Below, one piece after another: positions 46,088 through 57,516 of a DNA stretch of 64,000 nucleotides (positions are counted from its first letter, which is position 1; every line of letters starts with the position of its first letter). The notes beneath the pieces were generated by a model. The model was not told where the DNA came from. It worked only from the letters and a program-made list of their open reading frames with translations, and did not search any database. Both the position numbers and the translations under genes were made by a program. Origin of the DNA: Lepidurus packardi (taxonomy: Eukaryota; Arthropoda; Branchiopoda; Notostraca; Triopsidae); the NCBI GenBank assembly GCA_023053545.1, contig JAKZAN010000235.1, positions 1 through 64,000 on the forward strand, read 5' to 3'.

Positions 46088-46693
46088 CGATAGTTTGCTG
46101 CTAGGCTATTTTTTAAAATAAACTCTCGAAAAAACTAGGGAAAAACCCTGATGCATGGTCCTTAAAACACACACACATACGTGCACATATAATTTATGTG
46201 TGGACGAAACACAAATCAGCAGCGATAGTATAGGAATTGAGCCTAACACATAAAGATAATACAAACCCCTCTCTTCCATGTATATATATTTTTCTGTTAT
46301 ATGTTTTATGCAAGAGAAAAAATATATAGCAAGAACATACATTGTTTGTTCATTTTCTGGGTGGGTAGTATGGAACATCAGAAGAAGTTGCATTTTTAAA
46401 TAGAAATGCAGTTATTAGGTTTAAGGGTATGAAGCCTGTAGAAACGATGGATGGGTGGATAGGGGTCAGGTCCAGAGTGTTGAGGGTGGGTGTCTCAGTA
46501 CAGACAGCACACTAAAAGATGAACTGAGTGGCCCCAATGAACAATGGCCCTCCCCCAAGAGAAATAGAAACCAAACCCCATCCCAATAAACACTAATTTA
46601 AATAATAATAGGATTCATAATTATAACAATCGATAAAAGACTAGCTAAGTTTGCCTAGCACACACCAGACACACACGATAATAAAAATAGTCT
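46088..46693. other. Non-coding spacer
   Basis: AT-rich and without a coding frame; contains an ACACACACACATACGTGCACA stretch near 46168 and a GC-richer patch at 46440-46560 that I cannot assign. Confidence 0.5.
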
Positions 46694-47461
46694 ATGCCTC
46701 CAAAGTCCAAGAAAGAGCAGGAAGAAGAAGCCAAGAGACTCGAAGAGGAAAGAAAAAGGAAGGAGGAGTAGGAAATGCTGCTTGAGATAGAACGCAAAAA
46801 ATATGCAAGCGAACCCATCCCAGAGACTGGGCTTGTTCTCCCCTTCACTGCTCTTTTCCTTCAGGAGTTCCCGAACAAACCTATTGCCTTCGCCCATTAA
46901 CACACCCGCAAGTATCTGGAGACTGCCTACCCGACCATCGCAACCGTGACCCCCGCCCAGTACTCTACAGTGACTCATCAGATACTGCAAACCCTCAGAT
47001 TCTGCATCCTTCGGCTTGACCTCAAGAATAAAGACCAAAAAACAGTGCGAAAGACGTAAGAGGAGGCAAGAGTTATCCTGGGCATCTTCATTAGAGTTCT
47101 GGCAAATAACAATCGAAATCTCAATGGGGACTCTGTCTCATAGGCCAAAACCCAAACCAACGATAGGTAGCTTCTTCAGCAGCTGGTTCTTAAACACACA
47201 AGCGATTGCCAGGGGGCTAAAAAGATACTGAGCAGGGGTACAGTGTAGAAAGTGCTAAAGTTCATGGATAGGGGGTACTTCGGCCATTTCAATTTAGTGA
47301 ATGGCTGGCTGCAACTGTAAAAGCGGGAGTAGACGGTGAGCAGTACAGTGTATGTGGATCGACCAACTGTGGTGTGGAATGATTTGACTGCAAAATTCAC
47401 TGATCTCTCAGTAAAAGATCCAGTTCCTGCAGGCTAGGTGAAAACTGAACATACGGGATGA
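46694..47461 (+). CDS. Unknown protein with charged N-terminal helix
   Basis: A 255-codon single exon. Residues 1-45 are a single charged helix (KKEQEEEAKRLEEERKRKEE). The rest looks like a compact helical domain: LVLPFTALFLQEFPNKPIAF, TPAQYSTVTHQILQTLRFCI, RKTEEEARVILGIFIRVL and, near the end, YVDRPTVVWNDLTAKFTD. No family recognised. Many Glu, including those of the N-terminal helix, are TAG or TAA. Its 3' end faces that of the TTLL gene 234 bases away. Confidence 0.72.
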
Positions 47462-47695
47462 AAAGATTTAATGATAATATTCCTTGTGAGGCATCAGATA
47501 CTGGTCAATACAAAAGAAAATATTGTTACATGTTTTTATTTATAGAAATACGCCTTTATTTGACGATTTGTAGTGTGTGTTTGGTTACTGTTGTCATGAT
47601 CGGATCTCCTTCTCGGCAGATCACTCCGGGTCCCCACAAGCCATAATAAAATATCAGTTATATCAATTATATCAATTATTATTATCTATCAATCA

Positions 47696-50047
47696 TCATT
47701 CGATGGGTAGGTCGCTCTGGTACAACTTTATATTCTTCTTCTCGGCTTCTTCATCGCTCTCCTCCTCTTACTCCTCTTCCTCGATGTTGTAGATGTCCAC
47801 ACTCGGTGCATTCGTTAGCAGAGCCTTCAATTATTTGCCCTCTTCTAGTTCATCGAATACTAGCTAGAAACGATTGTTCTATAGAGGGTTCTCAGGGAAC
47901 GCGTGTTTGTTTGAAACACGGTATCCCGCGTTGTTGCTGCCGTTGAGCACTGATTAGCCTGGTGGCGGGAATATGCAGTCCAGAGTCAACCTATAATGTT
48001 TCAGACATGGATAATTAAGAAGGGATGATTTGAAGGTTTTCATACCTGAATGCATTTTCAACCATCGAGGGTATAACGCGACCCAGGAGTGGAGAACTGA
48101 GCTCCAGACACGGATTCGTGTTGGCTTCGATCAACCACACTTTGAAGTTCTAGTCGATCATGAAGTCTAGCCCGAAGATTTCGAATGAAAACTACTTCTT
48201 CTCGGGGTCTATTTTGGTGTAGACAGCCTTAATAGAATCCGTAGCCAACTTCTTCATATCAGGATAAGCTGTTGACCAGAACTTGTACTTGGGCTCCTGT
48301 GTGTCCAGATACCTCTGGAACTATGCAAACGATACTTTGTTCCCAGGTTCGTAACGCCCGTACTCTTCACACTTCTTCTGCACGGCGTCATTCGTAAGAT
48401 GAATCATTTTGTTCGCCAGGTTTTTGAAATTGAACTCCTTACAAGCTGTCCTGATGTATCCCTCCTGGAACCAGTACCCTTTGCATACCCCGTTCAAGCT
48501 CGTCACGCAGATGTATGTCCTGATATCGAATTTGCGCTTGTGGTACAGGAATGGCATAATGTACTCCTGTAGAATGTGGGTGCGAGGTCGGCCCATGGAG
48601 TCTTGGGTATCTTTGCTGATGAGCTATTTAATTTCCTCTAGAGTCTCAGAGACATTGATCCCGGTTCCTCTGTTAGTGTTTTATCCGGGTTTGACAAGCC
48701 ATACGTTGCGCTTTTTGGTCCTTTTATTCTGCTGGAACTGAGGTTTCTTAGCATCAGCATCTATCTGATCCTTCTTTTGTTGATAGTACTACAGAAACTT
48801 AGCAAACTCCTTCCCTTCGAGATCTTCGACATGGAAGGTCACAGGAATGTAGTCAAAGGGGTTGATTTTTCTCATTTCGTAGTACGTCCGCATGTTGTAG
48901 AAGAGGGCTTTCTTGTTGCTGAGATGGAAGTTACTCTATAAGTGATTATGGCTCCTGATATTTTGGGGATTTTATAGGGTGCGGGATCTCGCACGCTTGA
49001 TCGGCTTTAGTCCTCCTTCTTCACTCAAAGCCCCCAGAGCTTTAAGAGCCTTAAGATCCTTCTGACTGAATACTCTTCGCAGATTCTGATAGTTGAGCCA
49101 AGACTTAGGATTCGCCAGTACAGCAGAATCTCTCTTGTTGTTAATAGCCACTGCAGGAGCAGATTTCTCCATCATCTCAACTGATTCTTTAATTGTACTG
49201 TTTCCCTGCAGGATACTTTTATTGGAACTGCCCAATTCCTTTGGTTTCGAAGATCCTCTCTTTTGAGTTTTCACTAATAAAAACATAATAGAAATTACAT
49301 AAAATCATGCTAGGTTGAGAAATGTGATTTTTTTTGTGAGTTACCTGCTCTGATAAGTACGTCTCGGTTGTTAACGCTCTGGCTTCGGCTGAAGGTTCGA
49401 TTTTTTTATTATACTTCATGGAAGCTACTCGTGTTCTGGAGCTGAGGAGGTTCTGGTGCATCTCGGTCCAGTTCGAATCCTGATGTCTCATCGTCCCAGA
49501 ATGCTTCTGCAGTTGATTTAACACTTTTGTAAGTCGATAGGATCTCGTTCTGACGGAGCTGCGTCCACACGAAGTTTATGCTAGAATCTAAAGGATTTTC
49601 AGTAACCGTCCACCACGGCCTATTTTTAAGTAGGTTCTTTATTAATAGACTATTGTTGCCTTTGCCTACATATGCTGTGTAGGTCCTCGACGTTTCTAGA
49701 GAGTGCGGTAAGTAGACCAGTCCGTTCGATATGTTGATATAATTAAGGAAGTCGCGATATTGCCGATATCGCATTTGGAGACCTGAGTTGATGTTGGGAG
49801 TGGATAGGATGAGTGCTTTCTTCCGATCCTGGGGATTGATGATATGGAGTTTTGGTTTTTGGAAAATGTGGATAGAATTGGCGTCATGCTGATCTTTTTC
49901 TGTGGGTTTGCGAATGACCGAACTCGACGTAGGGGTGTTATCGGTAGCGTCATCCTGTGTCTTCTTGAGCGGGGGGAACTTGGTGAAGGAGATTTGCTTC
50001 AAACTATCTAGTTATGCGTATCGAGGAATGATCCTTTGAGGGATCAT
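47696..50047 (-). CDS. Tubulin tyrosine ligase-like (TTLL) enzyme
   Basis: TTLL proteins are ATP-grasp ligases that add glutamate, glycine or tyrosine to tubulin. Exons 49345-50047, 48046-49273 and 47696-47990 with introns of 71 and 55 nt sum exactly to 742 codons. Motifs in order: RPWWTVTENPLDSSINFVWT, VWLVKPGENTNRGTGI, YIMPFLYHKRKFDIRTYICV, NKMIHLTNDAVQKK, and EIFGLDFMIDENFKVWLIEA with NTNPCLE. In two of these the key Glu are TAA (48681-48683) and TAG (48150-48152). The tail is acidic. The open frame continues upstream of ATG 50047 to about 50146 with good coding character but no ATG, while an ATG near 50153 is in another frame, so the true 5' end is uncertain. Substrate type cannot be told. 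Confidence 0.9.
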
Positions 50048-50610
50048 CAAGGAGGTGAAGGAATGGTATGAAAAAGATGGAGGATACTCTGATAGGGAGG
50101 TTCTTATTTGTTGGATGGCCTGTGCCTCGGCTCAGTCTCACGACGACTTTCCATTTCTTTTTCGATCCGTAGGTGTCTGACAAAGAATGATAATGAATAG
50201 AGTGTATTTTGGGACTTGGCAGAATTATAATATATCAATTGATTATTTGGACAATTTTAAATTATAATCTAAAAAAATATCCCATTAACACACACATTCG
50301 ACAGATAATTACTTAGTTATTTGAATATATTTGAAGTACTATGGTTATTTGGGGATTATGTTTCTTTCTACTTCTCAAAAAATGACAGATGTAGAATAAG
50401 AACACCGTATCTTCAGTCATGTGTTAGATCACTCAGGAATTTATACCATTTTTTTGGATTAATTTATATCATCCTTCATCACTACGTTCTCGATATCCCA
50501 TAACCCATATATTTATATATTTTTCTCAGATTTTCCTTTTTTTTTTTTGTTCTAAAAACGATGATTCTACTTTCCATCATCATCATCATCATCTCTATTT
50601 TTCAAAAGAA
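50048..50610. other. Spacer, partly possible 5' coding of the TTLL gene
   Basis: 50048-50150 reads on the minus strand as AEAQAIQQIRTSLSEYPPSF in frame with the TTLL gene but lacks a start. The rest (50160-50610) is AT-rich with a T11 run and CAT repeats near 50577-50592; no gene seen. Confidence 0.45.
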
Positions 50611-52272
50611 TCATAGACCTCGATATTTATTGTTTAGGAATGATAGTCCATTTCCACCTTGTTGCCATTCTACGTTGTTGGTGTTCACGCTTCCGCTCAA
50701 ACCTTGGCTTACTGTTCCACTGTACACGTTCGTGTTTCCCTCACCCAAGTTTGTGTTCAGGCCGCCCAAACCTGTTCCACTGGTCATGGGACCAAGTCCC
50801 GAGATACCTGTGTAGTTAGTCTGTGGGCTAATCGAAGTGTAGTTTGGGGTGTAATGGCTCGCAGAAGAGTAGTCTGTGTAGGTTGAGGCAAGACCATTCG
50901 ATCCCATGATAGTAGGGTTAAAGGTTGTGAAGTTCGATGAAGGGGTATATTGGGCAGTGGGAACGGATTGGAAAGAAGTGGCCCCAGATGAGGAACCACC
51001 ATAGTTAAACTTGATCTGAGGAGCCCCTAGGAGCTGTCCTCCTGTGAAATTCTGGGGTGCTTGGTAGGTGTGGGCTGCTGGTTGGTAATGTGTCTGATGA
51101 GCCGTAACTGTATTAAAAGTGGGTTGATTCACTGGATACATCGTAGTTGAAGGCAGGACAGTAGCGTTGTTGATGGTCGTTGTTGTGACTTGGTTAAGTT
51201 TACTTGCAGAAGGAACTCTCACGAGGGCTGGTCCCGTTACAATATTTGCATTGATTCTGCTAGCAGAAGGAACCCTTACGAGAGTAGGGCCTTGTTGGAA
51301 CGTAGTCCCTGCGACTTGGGCATAGTTATTAATTTTGCTCGCCGAAGAAGCTCTGATCATGGTAGCAGGGGCGGGAATGCTAGGCTGGGGGAACAGGTTG
51401 TCCAGAGAGTTGTTCACATTTGTGTTATGGGTAGTAACAGTCGTGACTTGCTGGGTAGTGGCTTGCTGAACTTGTGGTCTTGAGGTATTAGAGTTTTGAT
51501 GAGTGAGGACTGGCGCCGGAGGATGGGCGATAGCATTTTTCTTACCATAGTCAGTACGTGACATGTCGATGTGATTAGGGACTTGGATATGGTTGTCAGT
51601 GCTGTACGAGTCAATCAGGGACTGACCAATCATGAAGTCGAGATAACCCTGAGCGTTGACTCTGGAAGTAAAGGCAGCAGGGAAATGTCCGTTTTCAGTG
51701 TGGTACTCGACCATGTCGAAAATGTTCTTGACCATATCCACTTCATCAGTTCTTCCATTAACCGGAACCATACTTTCGTTATCGGGGTGATTAAGTGCAA
51801 AATTAGGGTTCAACCAAGATCGTACTTCTCCTTGGGGAGTGAACCCAACCATATCATCAGTGACATCCAGAGGACCATATTTCCGATGGATTTCTTTGAA
51901 AGCCATCAAAGAACCCTTGAGCACATAAAGTCCTTCGGGGAAACTGAACTGGGGCACTGTGGATAACCTCTAAGGGAGGTATTCGGTAACGATTTTAGCA
52001 GTTCTATCGCCACCGCAGAACCCTCCACTGTGCTCCTGGATCTCGGCTCCCTCGGTTCTGACCAACCCAATATTGTTAGTTCTCCTGTAGTTGTAGATAT
52101 CGAGTTCTTCTGTTGGTTTGAGGTTGGATGAGAAGGGTACAAGATATTCTTCTCCGAGCCTGCCATCGGTGACGTTCTTAACGATGTTGGACATGCGGTT
52201 GGTCCTCTGAACGACCTGCCAGTCATTCCCGAGACTATTCTGTTTGGCAACGTTTGGGTTAGATGCTCCCAT
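50611..52272 (-). CDS. Protein with N-terminal MGASNP and VRxPSAS repeats, unknown family
   Basis: A 553-codon single exon. Residues 1-210 look folded and specific (MGASNPNVAKQNSL, GGFCGGDRTAKIVTEYLP, FPEGLYVLKGSLMAFKEIHR, YGPLDVTDDMVGFTPQGEVR). Gly at position 2 followed by a small residue at 6 would suit N-myristoylation after Met removal. The second half is low-complexity T/S/N/Q/G/Y with three copies of a short unit: MIRASSASKINNYAQ, LVRVPSASRINANIV, LVRVPSASKLNQVTT. These resemble repeated phosphorylation or docking sites. The DNA of this part uses almost no TAA/TAG because there is little Glu. The N-terminal domain is not recognised; a cortex or membrane-skeleton role is a guess from style. 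Confidence 0.75.
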
Positions 52273-52982
52273 ATGATCCGTGTGTATGTGTTTTATTGAG
52301 ATGTGTCTGTGATATTTTTTAATTATTACTAACAGTGTCCAATTAGATATGTGTGTTAGTTTTTGTAATGGGTCGATTGAACATATTTTTTGAAGAGGAA
52401 AAGATATCTTGTGCTATTTCTCAATATGGACATTTCATCATCAGATCCGATGCATGTGGGTCATCGGCAACCAGGTGTTCACCATATCCTCCTAGTTCTA
52501 CTTCGAATATTAACGAAAGACAAACAGAAAAGTTAACCCCTTTACTTCCATTCCCATAATAATGAAGTTGTATATTTTCCACAAACACGATGTATACCTC
52601 TGAACATCCTGAACATCAGTTATAGTTTTTTATGGATGATGTCTGTGGTATGTATAAAAAATCACTACGCAATCCAGTGATATAAATTGTATATATGCAT
52701 GGGCTGGGTGCTTCATAAAAGTGGCGACTCAACACACCCTACTCCCTCTTCCCGTTCCTGTCTATAGCATATGCACTTGATAACTTTATAAAAATGTATG
52801 TAATTAGACAAAACCTTGATAAAATAATGAATGATTGCCTTAGCTTTAAGCAGCCCTCATATACATTAAAAGAAACCAACCTCAATTAGTAAACAAAGGA
52901 AAAAATGTATGTGTTTTGTTAGTCTATAAAAAATCCCTCCATTTTTCAATCATGCCTACCAATTGCACGACCCAGTCCTCCA
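52273..52982. other. Non-coding spacer
   Basis: AT-rich spacer between two minus-strand genes. Short open frames exist but without coding character; no RNA motif recognised. Confidence 0.55.
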
Positions 52983-54380
52983 TCAATAGTTATACCTGTT
53001 CTGCCACTCCTAGCTTAATGATCTCAATCCCTACCCTGTGTTTAAGGATTGATGCGATGGCCCGACCTTCTCAGATTACTGATCTGGCGATTTAGCCTTC
53101 GCCATCCCAATTACTAATTGCCTGTTATACTTTCTCACTGCCGATCTTAGAAATACCACTAGGAAATAAGCCACCAGTATTGATACTAGGGCCCAGGACC
53201 ACCAGTTAGACGATCCCAAGGTCGAGTCAACTGCAGATGGTTCTGGAGTTGTTGTTGTTGTTCGAGTTTATCCATATGGTAATCTTTTTAGATTATTTGT
53301 ATTTTATACAGTTGTTCTCCTTTTCTCAGCTTCTTCCTTCGTATCTTGTCCTGCGAGTGAGAAGACCAAGTTATTATCAACATAGATTTTGGTTTCCTTG
53401 GAAATGTTGTTGTATGTGACAATGCGTGTCTCAAAAGGTTTGAAAGCAAAGTACTCCCCCTGGGATTTATTTTCGGCGTTCAGAATATTTATATAGGCAA
53501 CATAATCTGTCGAGTGTGGGTTGACCAGATTGATAGTGACATAAGCTGTCTGATCGGCAGCTAGGATATTGTAATCCAACACGGACGCAATTACTTTTTG
53601 TTATTGGCTGTATATTTATGTGTCCTATTTACTCGTGTTCAAGAAGGTGACCTTTATGGAAAAGGGTCTATCGATACTCGAGATCAGAAGGTTGTTCTTG
53701 AAATCCGCGAACTGGAAGGATTATAGAGGGAAGATTTTGTAAGATTCTAGTGTGGGCTCAGTTTGGCAGTCGCAGCTATTATCTTTTAGGACACTGTATT
53801 CTGAGCAGATGCCTGTGACATAGGTCGAGGGAATTCGGAAGATGTTGTGAATTAGAGGGTTTTAGGAGCTCTCGTAAAAGATGACATCCCCTTGGAATCC
53901 CGAGACGGCAGTGATAATATCTTTTGTACGATTTCGCACAATTTATACTCTAATTTGCTCATTCACAAAGCCCGCTTCCGTGATCTAGATCTATTGTTGA
54001 TTTTACTTTAGACCCGCATCAGCCATGAAAAGGGTTGCCTGAAGTGAGTATCTTGAACTGCCTTTCCCGATTCCGAAAGATTCATAGGTAGAAGTAGATA
54101 GGCTGTAGATCGATCCATCGGGACAGCACAGCTCATTCGAGGCATTCTGGCAGGAGGCATAGTTACTAGAGGTGCGAGACTGACGGAGCAGGGTAGACTG
54201 GGGTTCTATGATGTTTTCAACGAAATATGCAGGGTTTGAGAATTTGACTGTAAGATCGAGATCATGGCTTCTGAGTTGATAGTATTAGTGAGCCAAGATT
54301 TACTGGGAAGTGAGGACAATTTCAGTCTGGTAGGTTGAGATTCGAAGTATCATCAAAGAGAAGAAGATAAAGATAAGCAT
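52983..54380 (-). CDS. Type I membrane protein with large beta-rich ectodomain
   Basis: A 465-codon single exon. A signal peptide (MLIFIFFSLMILRIS) is followed by about 380 residues of ectodomain and one TM segment near residue 395 (NWWSWALVSILVAYFLVVFL) with a basic, Ser-rich cytosolic tail of about 50. The ectodomain has few cysteines but includes ASCQNASNELCCPDG and VLKDNSCDCQTE, and its membrane-proximal part looks like an immunoglobulin-like beta sandwich (AYVTINLVNPHSTDYVAYIN, GEYFAFKPFETRIVTYNNIS). N-glycosylation sites are frequent. The overall plan recalls the gamete fusogen HAP2/GCS1, but the diagnostic HAP2 core is not recognisable by eye, so the family remains open. Confidence 0.7.
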
Positions 54381-55207
54381 GGAAAGAGATTCGCGGAAAA
54401 GAATAAAAGACTTTATGTGTCGTGTGTGTTGTGTGTGTTTCTGTTGGGTGTGTGCTGTGTTAACTTATTTACAAATATATATGTTTATATATATATTTTT
54501 GTGGATCTTTGCTCACAAGATTATAAAGGATTGACAAATCATTAAAAAGTGTATAAAATATACTATTTTTTTCTCCACTTTGGTCGTAAGTATTGCTATC
54601 ATTGTTCTCCCTTTCATTTTTTGCGGTAGATATTCAACAAGGATGTTTTGCTTTGAGTTATTATTAATAGGATGATTAGCAAGTATAAATTCCTATACTT
54701 TGTCTTTTTTTATGATTTATTGGGGGGTGTCCTCCCAAAAATGTTAAATTACTTATCTATACATCATAAAGCAACAGTAATATCGGAGTCTGCTACACTC
54801 TAAATGTATTCAGGATGTTCAGTTTATGACTTGAAACTAGATTAACCGTGGGGCCTTGCAATTCAGTCTACCCAGGAGCTAGATTAGCTTCTATCTGTCT
54901 ACTCTTTGTGAGATGACTACTATTTTCCAATAGCGACTTCCTTACATTTCCTCCAGATTGGGAGATTATCCGTATTATATTGTACAATGGGCGAGGATAT
55001 CCCAACTATAGGAGATATGCAAGAAAGTACTGCAAGGTAAAAACAAACAGAAAATATCTATATGGTTAGATTTGTATAAGAATCGATGGGATGGTATTTT
55101 ATTTTGACTAAACCATGAATAAATAAAATATGCCTATATTTAAATGTTAATGAAGACATATATACACACCTGAGACGGTTTAGTTTGATTTATAGTGTTA
55201 AGATATA

Positions 55208-55225
55208 CCCCCCCCCCCCCCCCCT
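55208..55225. repeat. Poly-C run of 18
   Basis: Eighteen consecutive C in otherwise AT-rich DNA (followed by TCTCTC). The longest homopolymer of C or G in the window; it could be a real slippage tract or an assembly artefact. Confidence 0.9.
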
Positions 55226-55584
55226 CTCTTTATATTATATTACTTTTGCTTATAAACTAATGTAATATTTTACTGGAATAGTTCAGTCCAGAATTATACA
55301 TTAATACACATCAAACGCATATCCTCTGATATATATATACACCAATAATTATAATAATAATTATAATAATAATCATATTAAATTAAAGAAAGAACTTCAA
55401 ATCCTCTACCAAACACCCATCAACAACAACCCAAGAAGGCAGGTAGAAACATCCTCAGCATTCCTGCTACTACCTACTTCTTCGGGGTTTGTTACACTAG
55501 ATGGGCCCAGTATTCGTTCCCTAGCTTCACTTGATTGATTCTTGAGGGAGATCCAATATTGGGATACTCAATTGTTCAGCAATA

Positions 55585-55812
55585 TCATTCTGCTCTAGTA
55601 CATCGGAGCAGGAAAATTAACTGATCAGACATCCGAACCTCTATCCCTCCCCTCTCAGTTTTGTCAAGGAGGCACCAAGTGCATATATGCGGTATAAGAA
55701 TATCGGACATTATGTTCACTTCGGTTTCACGGATTCTGTTAACCATGTTTAGATCCACGGTATATGCATTGTCCCTTTGATCATAAATAAGGATAATTAA
55801 ACCAATTGTCAT
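55585..55812 (-). CDS. Possible 75-residue protein
   Basis: ATG to TGA frame with fair composition (LNMVNRIRETEVNIMSDILI, CLLDKTERGGIEVRMSDQLI). It ends 45 bases upstream of the RP2 gene's own 3' boundary on the same strand, an unusual order for a separate gene. No TAA/TAG codons inside. Weak evidence. Confidence 0.22.
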   Translation of the reverse strand: MTIGLIILIYDQRDNAYTVDLNMVNRIRETEVNIMSDILIPHICTWCLLDKTERGGIEVRMSDQLIFLLRCTRAE

Positions 55813-55856
55813 AAAAAGGACTCATCATAACCAAATACATAACATATATGTATATA

Positions 55857-57179
55857 TCAATGTTAGTCCCTAAAGGTTGGGAACACGACCGGCGTCAACC
55901 TTGAGACTATACCTTTCTCGTCCACAACCGCGTAATAGTCATCGAATTCACCAGCCTCGAATCTTTGGATCGCGTTCTGGTCGGTATCAGTATTAGAAAT
56001 CTTGATGCACAATAGTGCATCATTTGCACGACAGTCAGGGTACTGGGATTCAAGGATAGAGAAAGCATCGGTTGGAAGCTTTCCTTTGTAGGCTCTGGTC
56101 AGCCAGAGCTTGTTTTAAACCAGGAAATTGGCAAGCTTGATTTATCTTTCGGAATGGGAACCTTCTTTGTTGAAAATGTAGATGCTTTCTGTTTCGGCTG
56201 TGAAAGGGAGATCTCCAAGGATGCACGGCACAGAGGCATTAGCATGTTCAAGACCGGCCTCCTTGAGTGCCCTGTCCCATTCAGGCTCGTAAGACATCTA
56301 TCTTTTGAGTTCAAAATGCTTCTCTCCAGCTTTCTTCGTGAAGTCATGAATCTCAGACCAGTGGTTATTCCAAATATCGATTTTGGATTTCTTGAACTGA
56401 TCTAGGAGTTGGGGGTATCCTAGATTCTGGGGATATGTTGTGAACACGATATTGTTGGAACTCTCGATGACCGGCTGGCTGTTGCAGTACAATGAGAACT
56501 CGCAATCGAAGCAGTCTCTGATTCGGAACTGTTTGGTAATGCCGATCATTTTGATGTTCTTGCAGTCTCTTAGGAAAACGGTGCTCTCACAGGGTGCACA
56601 GAATATGAAGCAGTCCGAACACTTATCCACGTACACATTGGCACTGATATCGAAAATGAAAAATACGCAGCCCTCGCAGCTATCGATATTGAACTGTTGC
56701 TGTTTGATGCTGTCGATGTTTTTGACTTTGAATGCGTCCTTCTCCTTCAAGAACCTATAGTTGTTGGGGTCCACGTTTTTCTTCTGGAAGGAGTAGACCT
56801 TCTTTTATTTGGGAGGCTCGGAAACAGAGTTGGGAGTAACAGTAGTCGAAGGCACTGTGCTGTGTTACTTCTGTTGTTGTATTTGTGGCTCATTGACCGA
56901 AGGTTCTGGATTGAAGTTGGTAAGACTGGTCTGGTTGGGCAGGACTGTTTATAGTTTGGTCTGGGAGTTGTAGTGTTGTTCAGAATGTATGATGGATTAT
57001 TTCTAGGGTTCTTGGGAGAGGGGAGGTTGTTCTGATGGGGTTTTGTGGGGTTGGGGCTGTGTCTGTTTTTTGTCGGATGCGGGGGTGTCGATACTTTCTT
57101 CGATCTCGAAGGTCTCTTCGTGGAGATCGTAGGATGGGTGTTTCTATTTGCGTTTAGGACAGGGACAAATACTACCCAT
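55857..57179 (-). CDS. RP2: RP2 (XRP2) family, TBCC-domain ciliary GAP
   Basis: RP2 is the GTPase-activating protein for Arl3 that releases lipidated cargo in cilia. A 440-codon single exon. It starts MGSICPCPKRK, a Gly2 plus Cys pattern for N-myristoyl and palmitoyl anchoring, like human MGCFFSKRRK. A disordered linker of about 120 residues follows. The TBCC/C-CAP beta helix then shows VFFIFDISANVYVDKCSDCF, STVFLRDCKNIKM, the catalytic-arginine region QFRIRDCFDCEFSLYCNSQP, and the signature PVIESSNNIVF with SKIDIWNNHWSEIHDFTKK, all matching RP2. The C-terminal 130 residues replace the NDK-like domain of human RP2 with an unrecognised domain (EPEWDRALKEAGLEHANAS). Confidence 0.9.
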
Positions 57180-57516
57180 TATACTGTGCGTGTGTGTGGG
57201 TTGGGATTGGTTCAAATATTTTATACTTTAGTTATAGAAATCCAAAGTATGCTCTTCTTGAATGAATGAATGAATATTCAAATATATAATGATGACCGAT
57301 GCTGAGATACTCGTTTGGGGTTACTATTATTTTTAAAAATATATATAAAAGGTCAAGAATCACTAATTTTCATCCGATTTCCTATTCTTTTTTCATTTTT
57401 TTCTACTGTCTTTGGAATCATCTTCACTTCTTTTATATATCTCATTCACCTTATTCATATTCCTTATATCTGATTGTTTTCCTCTCTATCTTTTTTTATC
57501 TTTAGACGATAATCCC
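57180..57516. other. Non-coding AT-rich spacer
   Basis: Spacer between two minus-strand genes with a GAATGAATGAATGAAT tract near 57260. No gene seen. Confidence 0.55.

Larger units (their letters stand above)
54381..55856. other. Large non-coding spacer
   Basis: 1.5 kb between minus-strand genes. AT-rich, with ATAATTATAATAATAATTATA repeats near 55345-55372, a C18 run and one possible small reading frame (listed separately). No tRNA or snRNA seen. Confidence 0.55.

Noticed and set aside
50611-51957. Plus-strand frames inside the repeat gene (for example 51190-51483)
   Set aside because: They are mirror images of the long minus-strand gene with its clear protein repeats.
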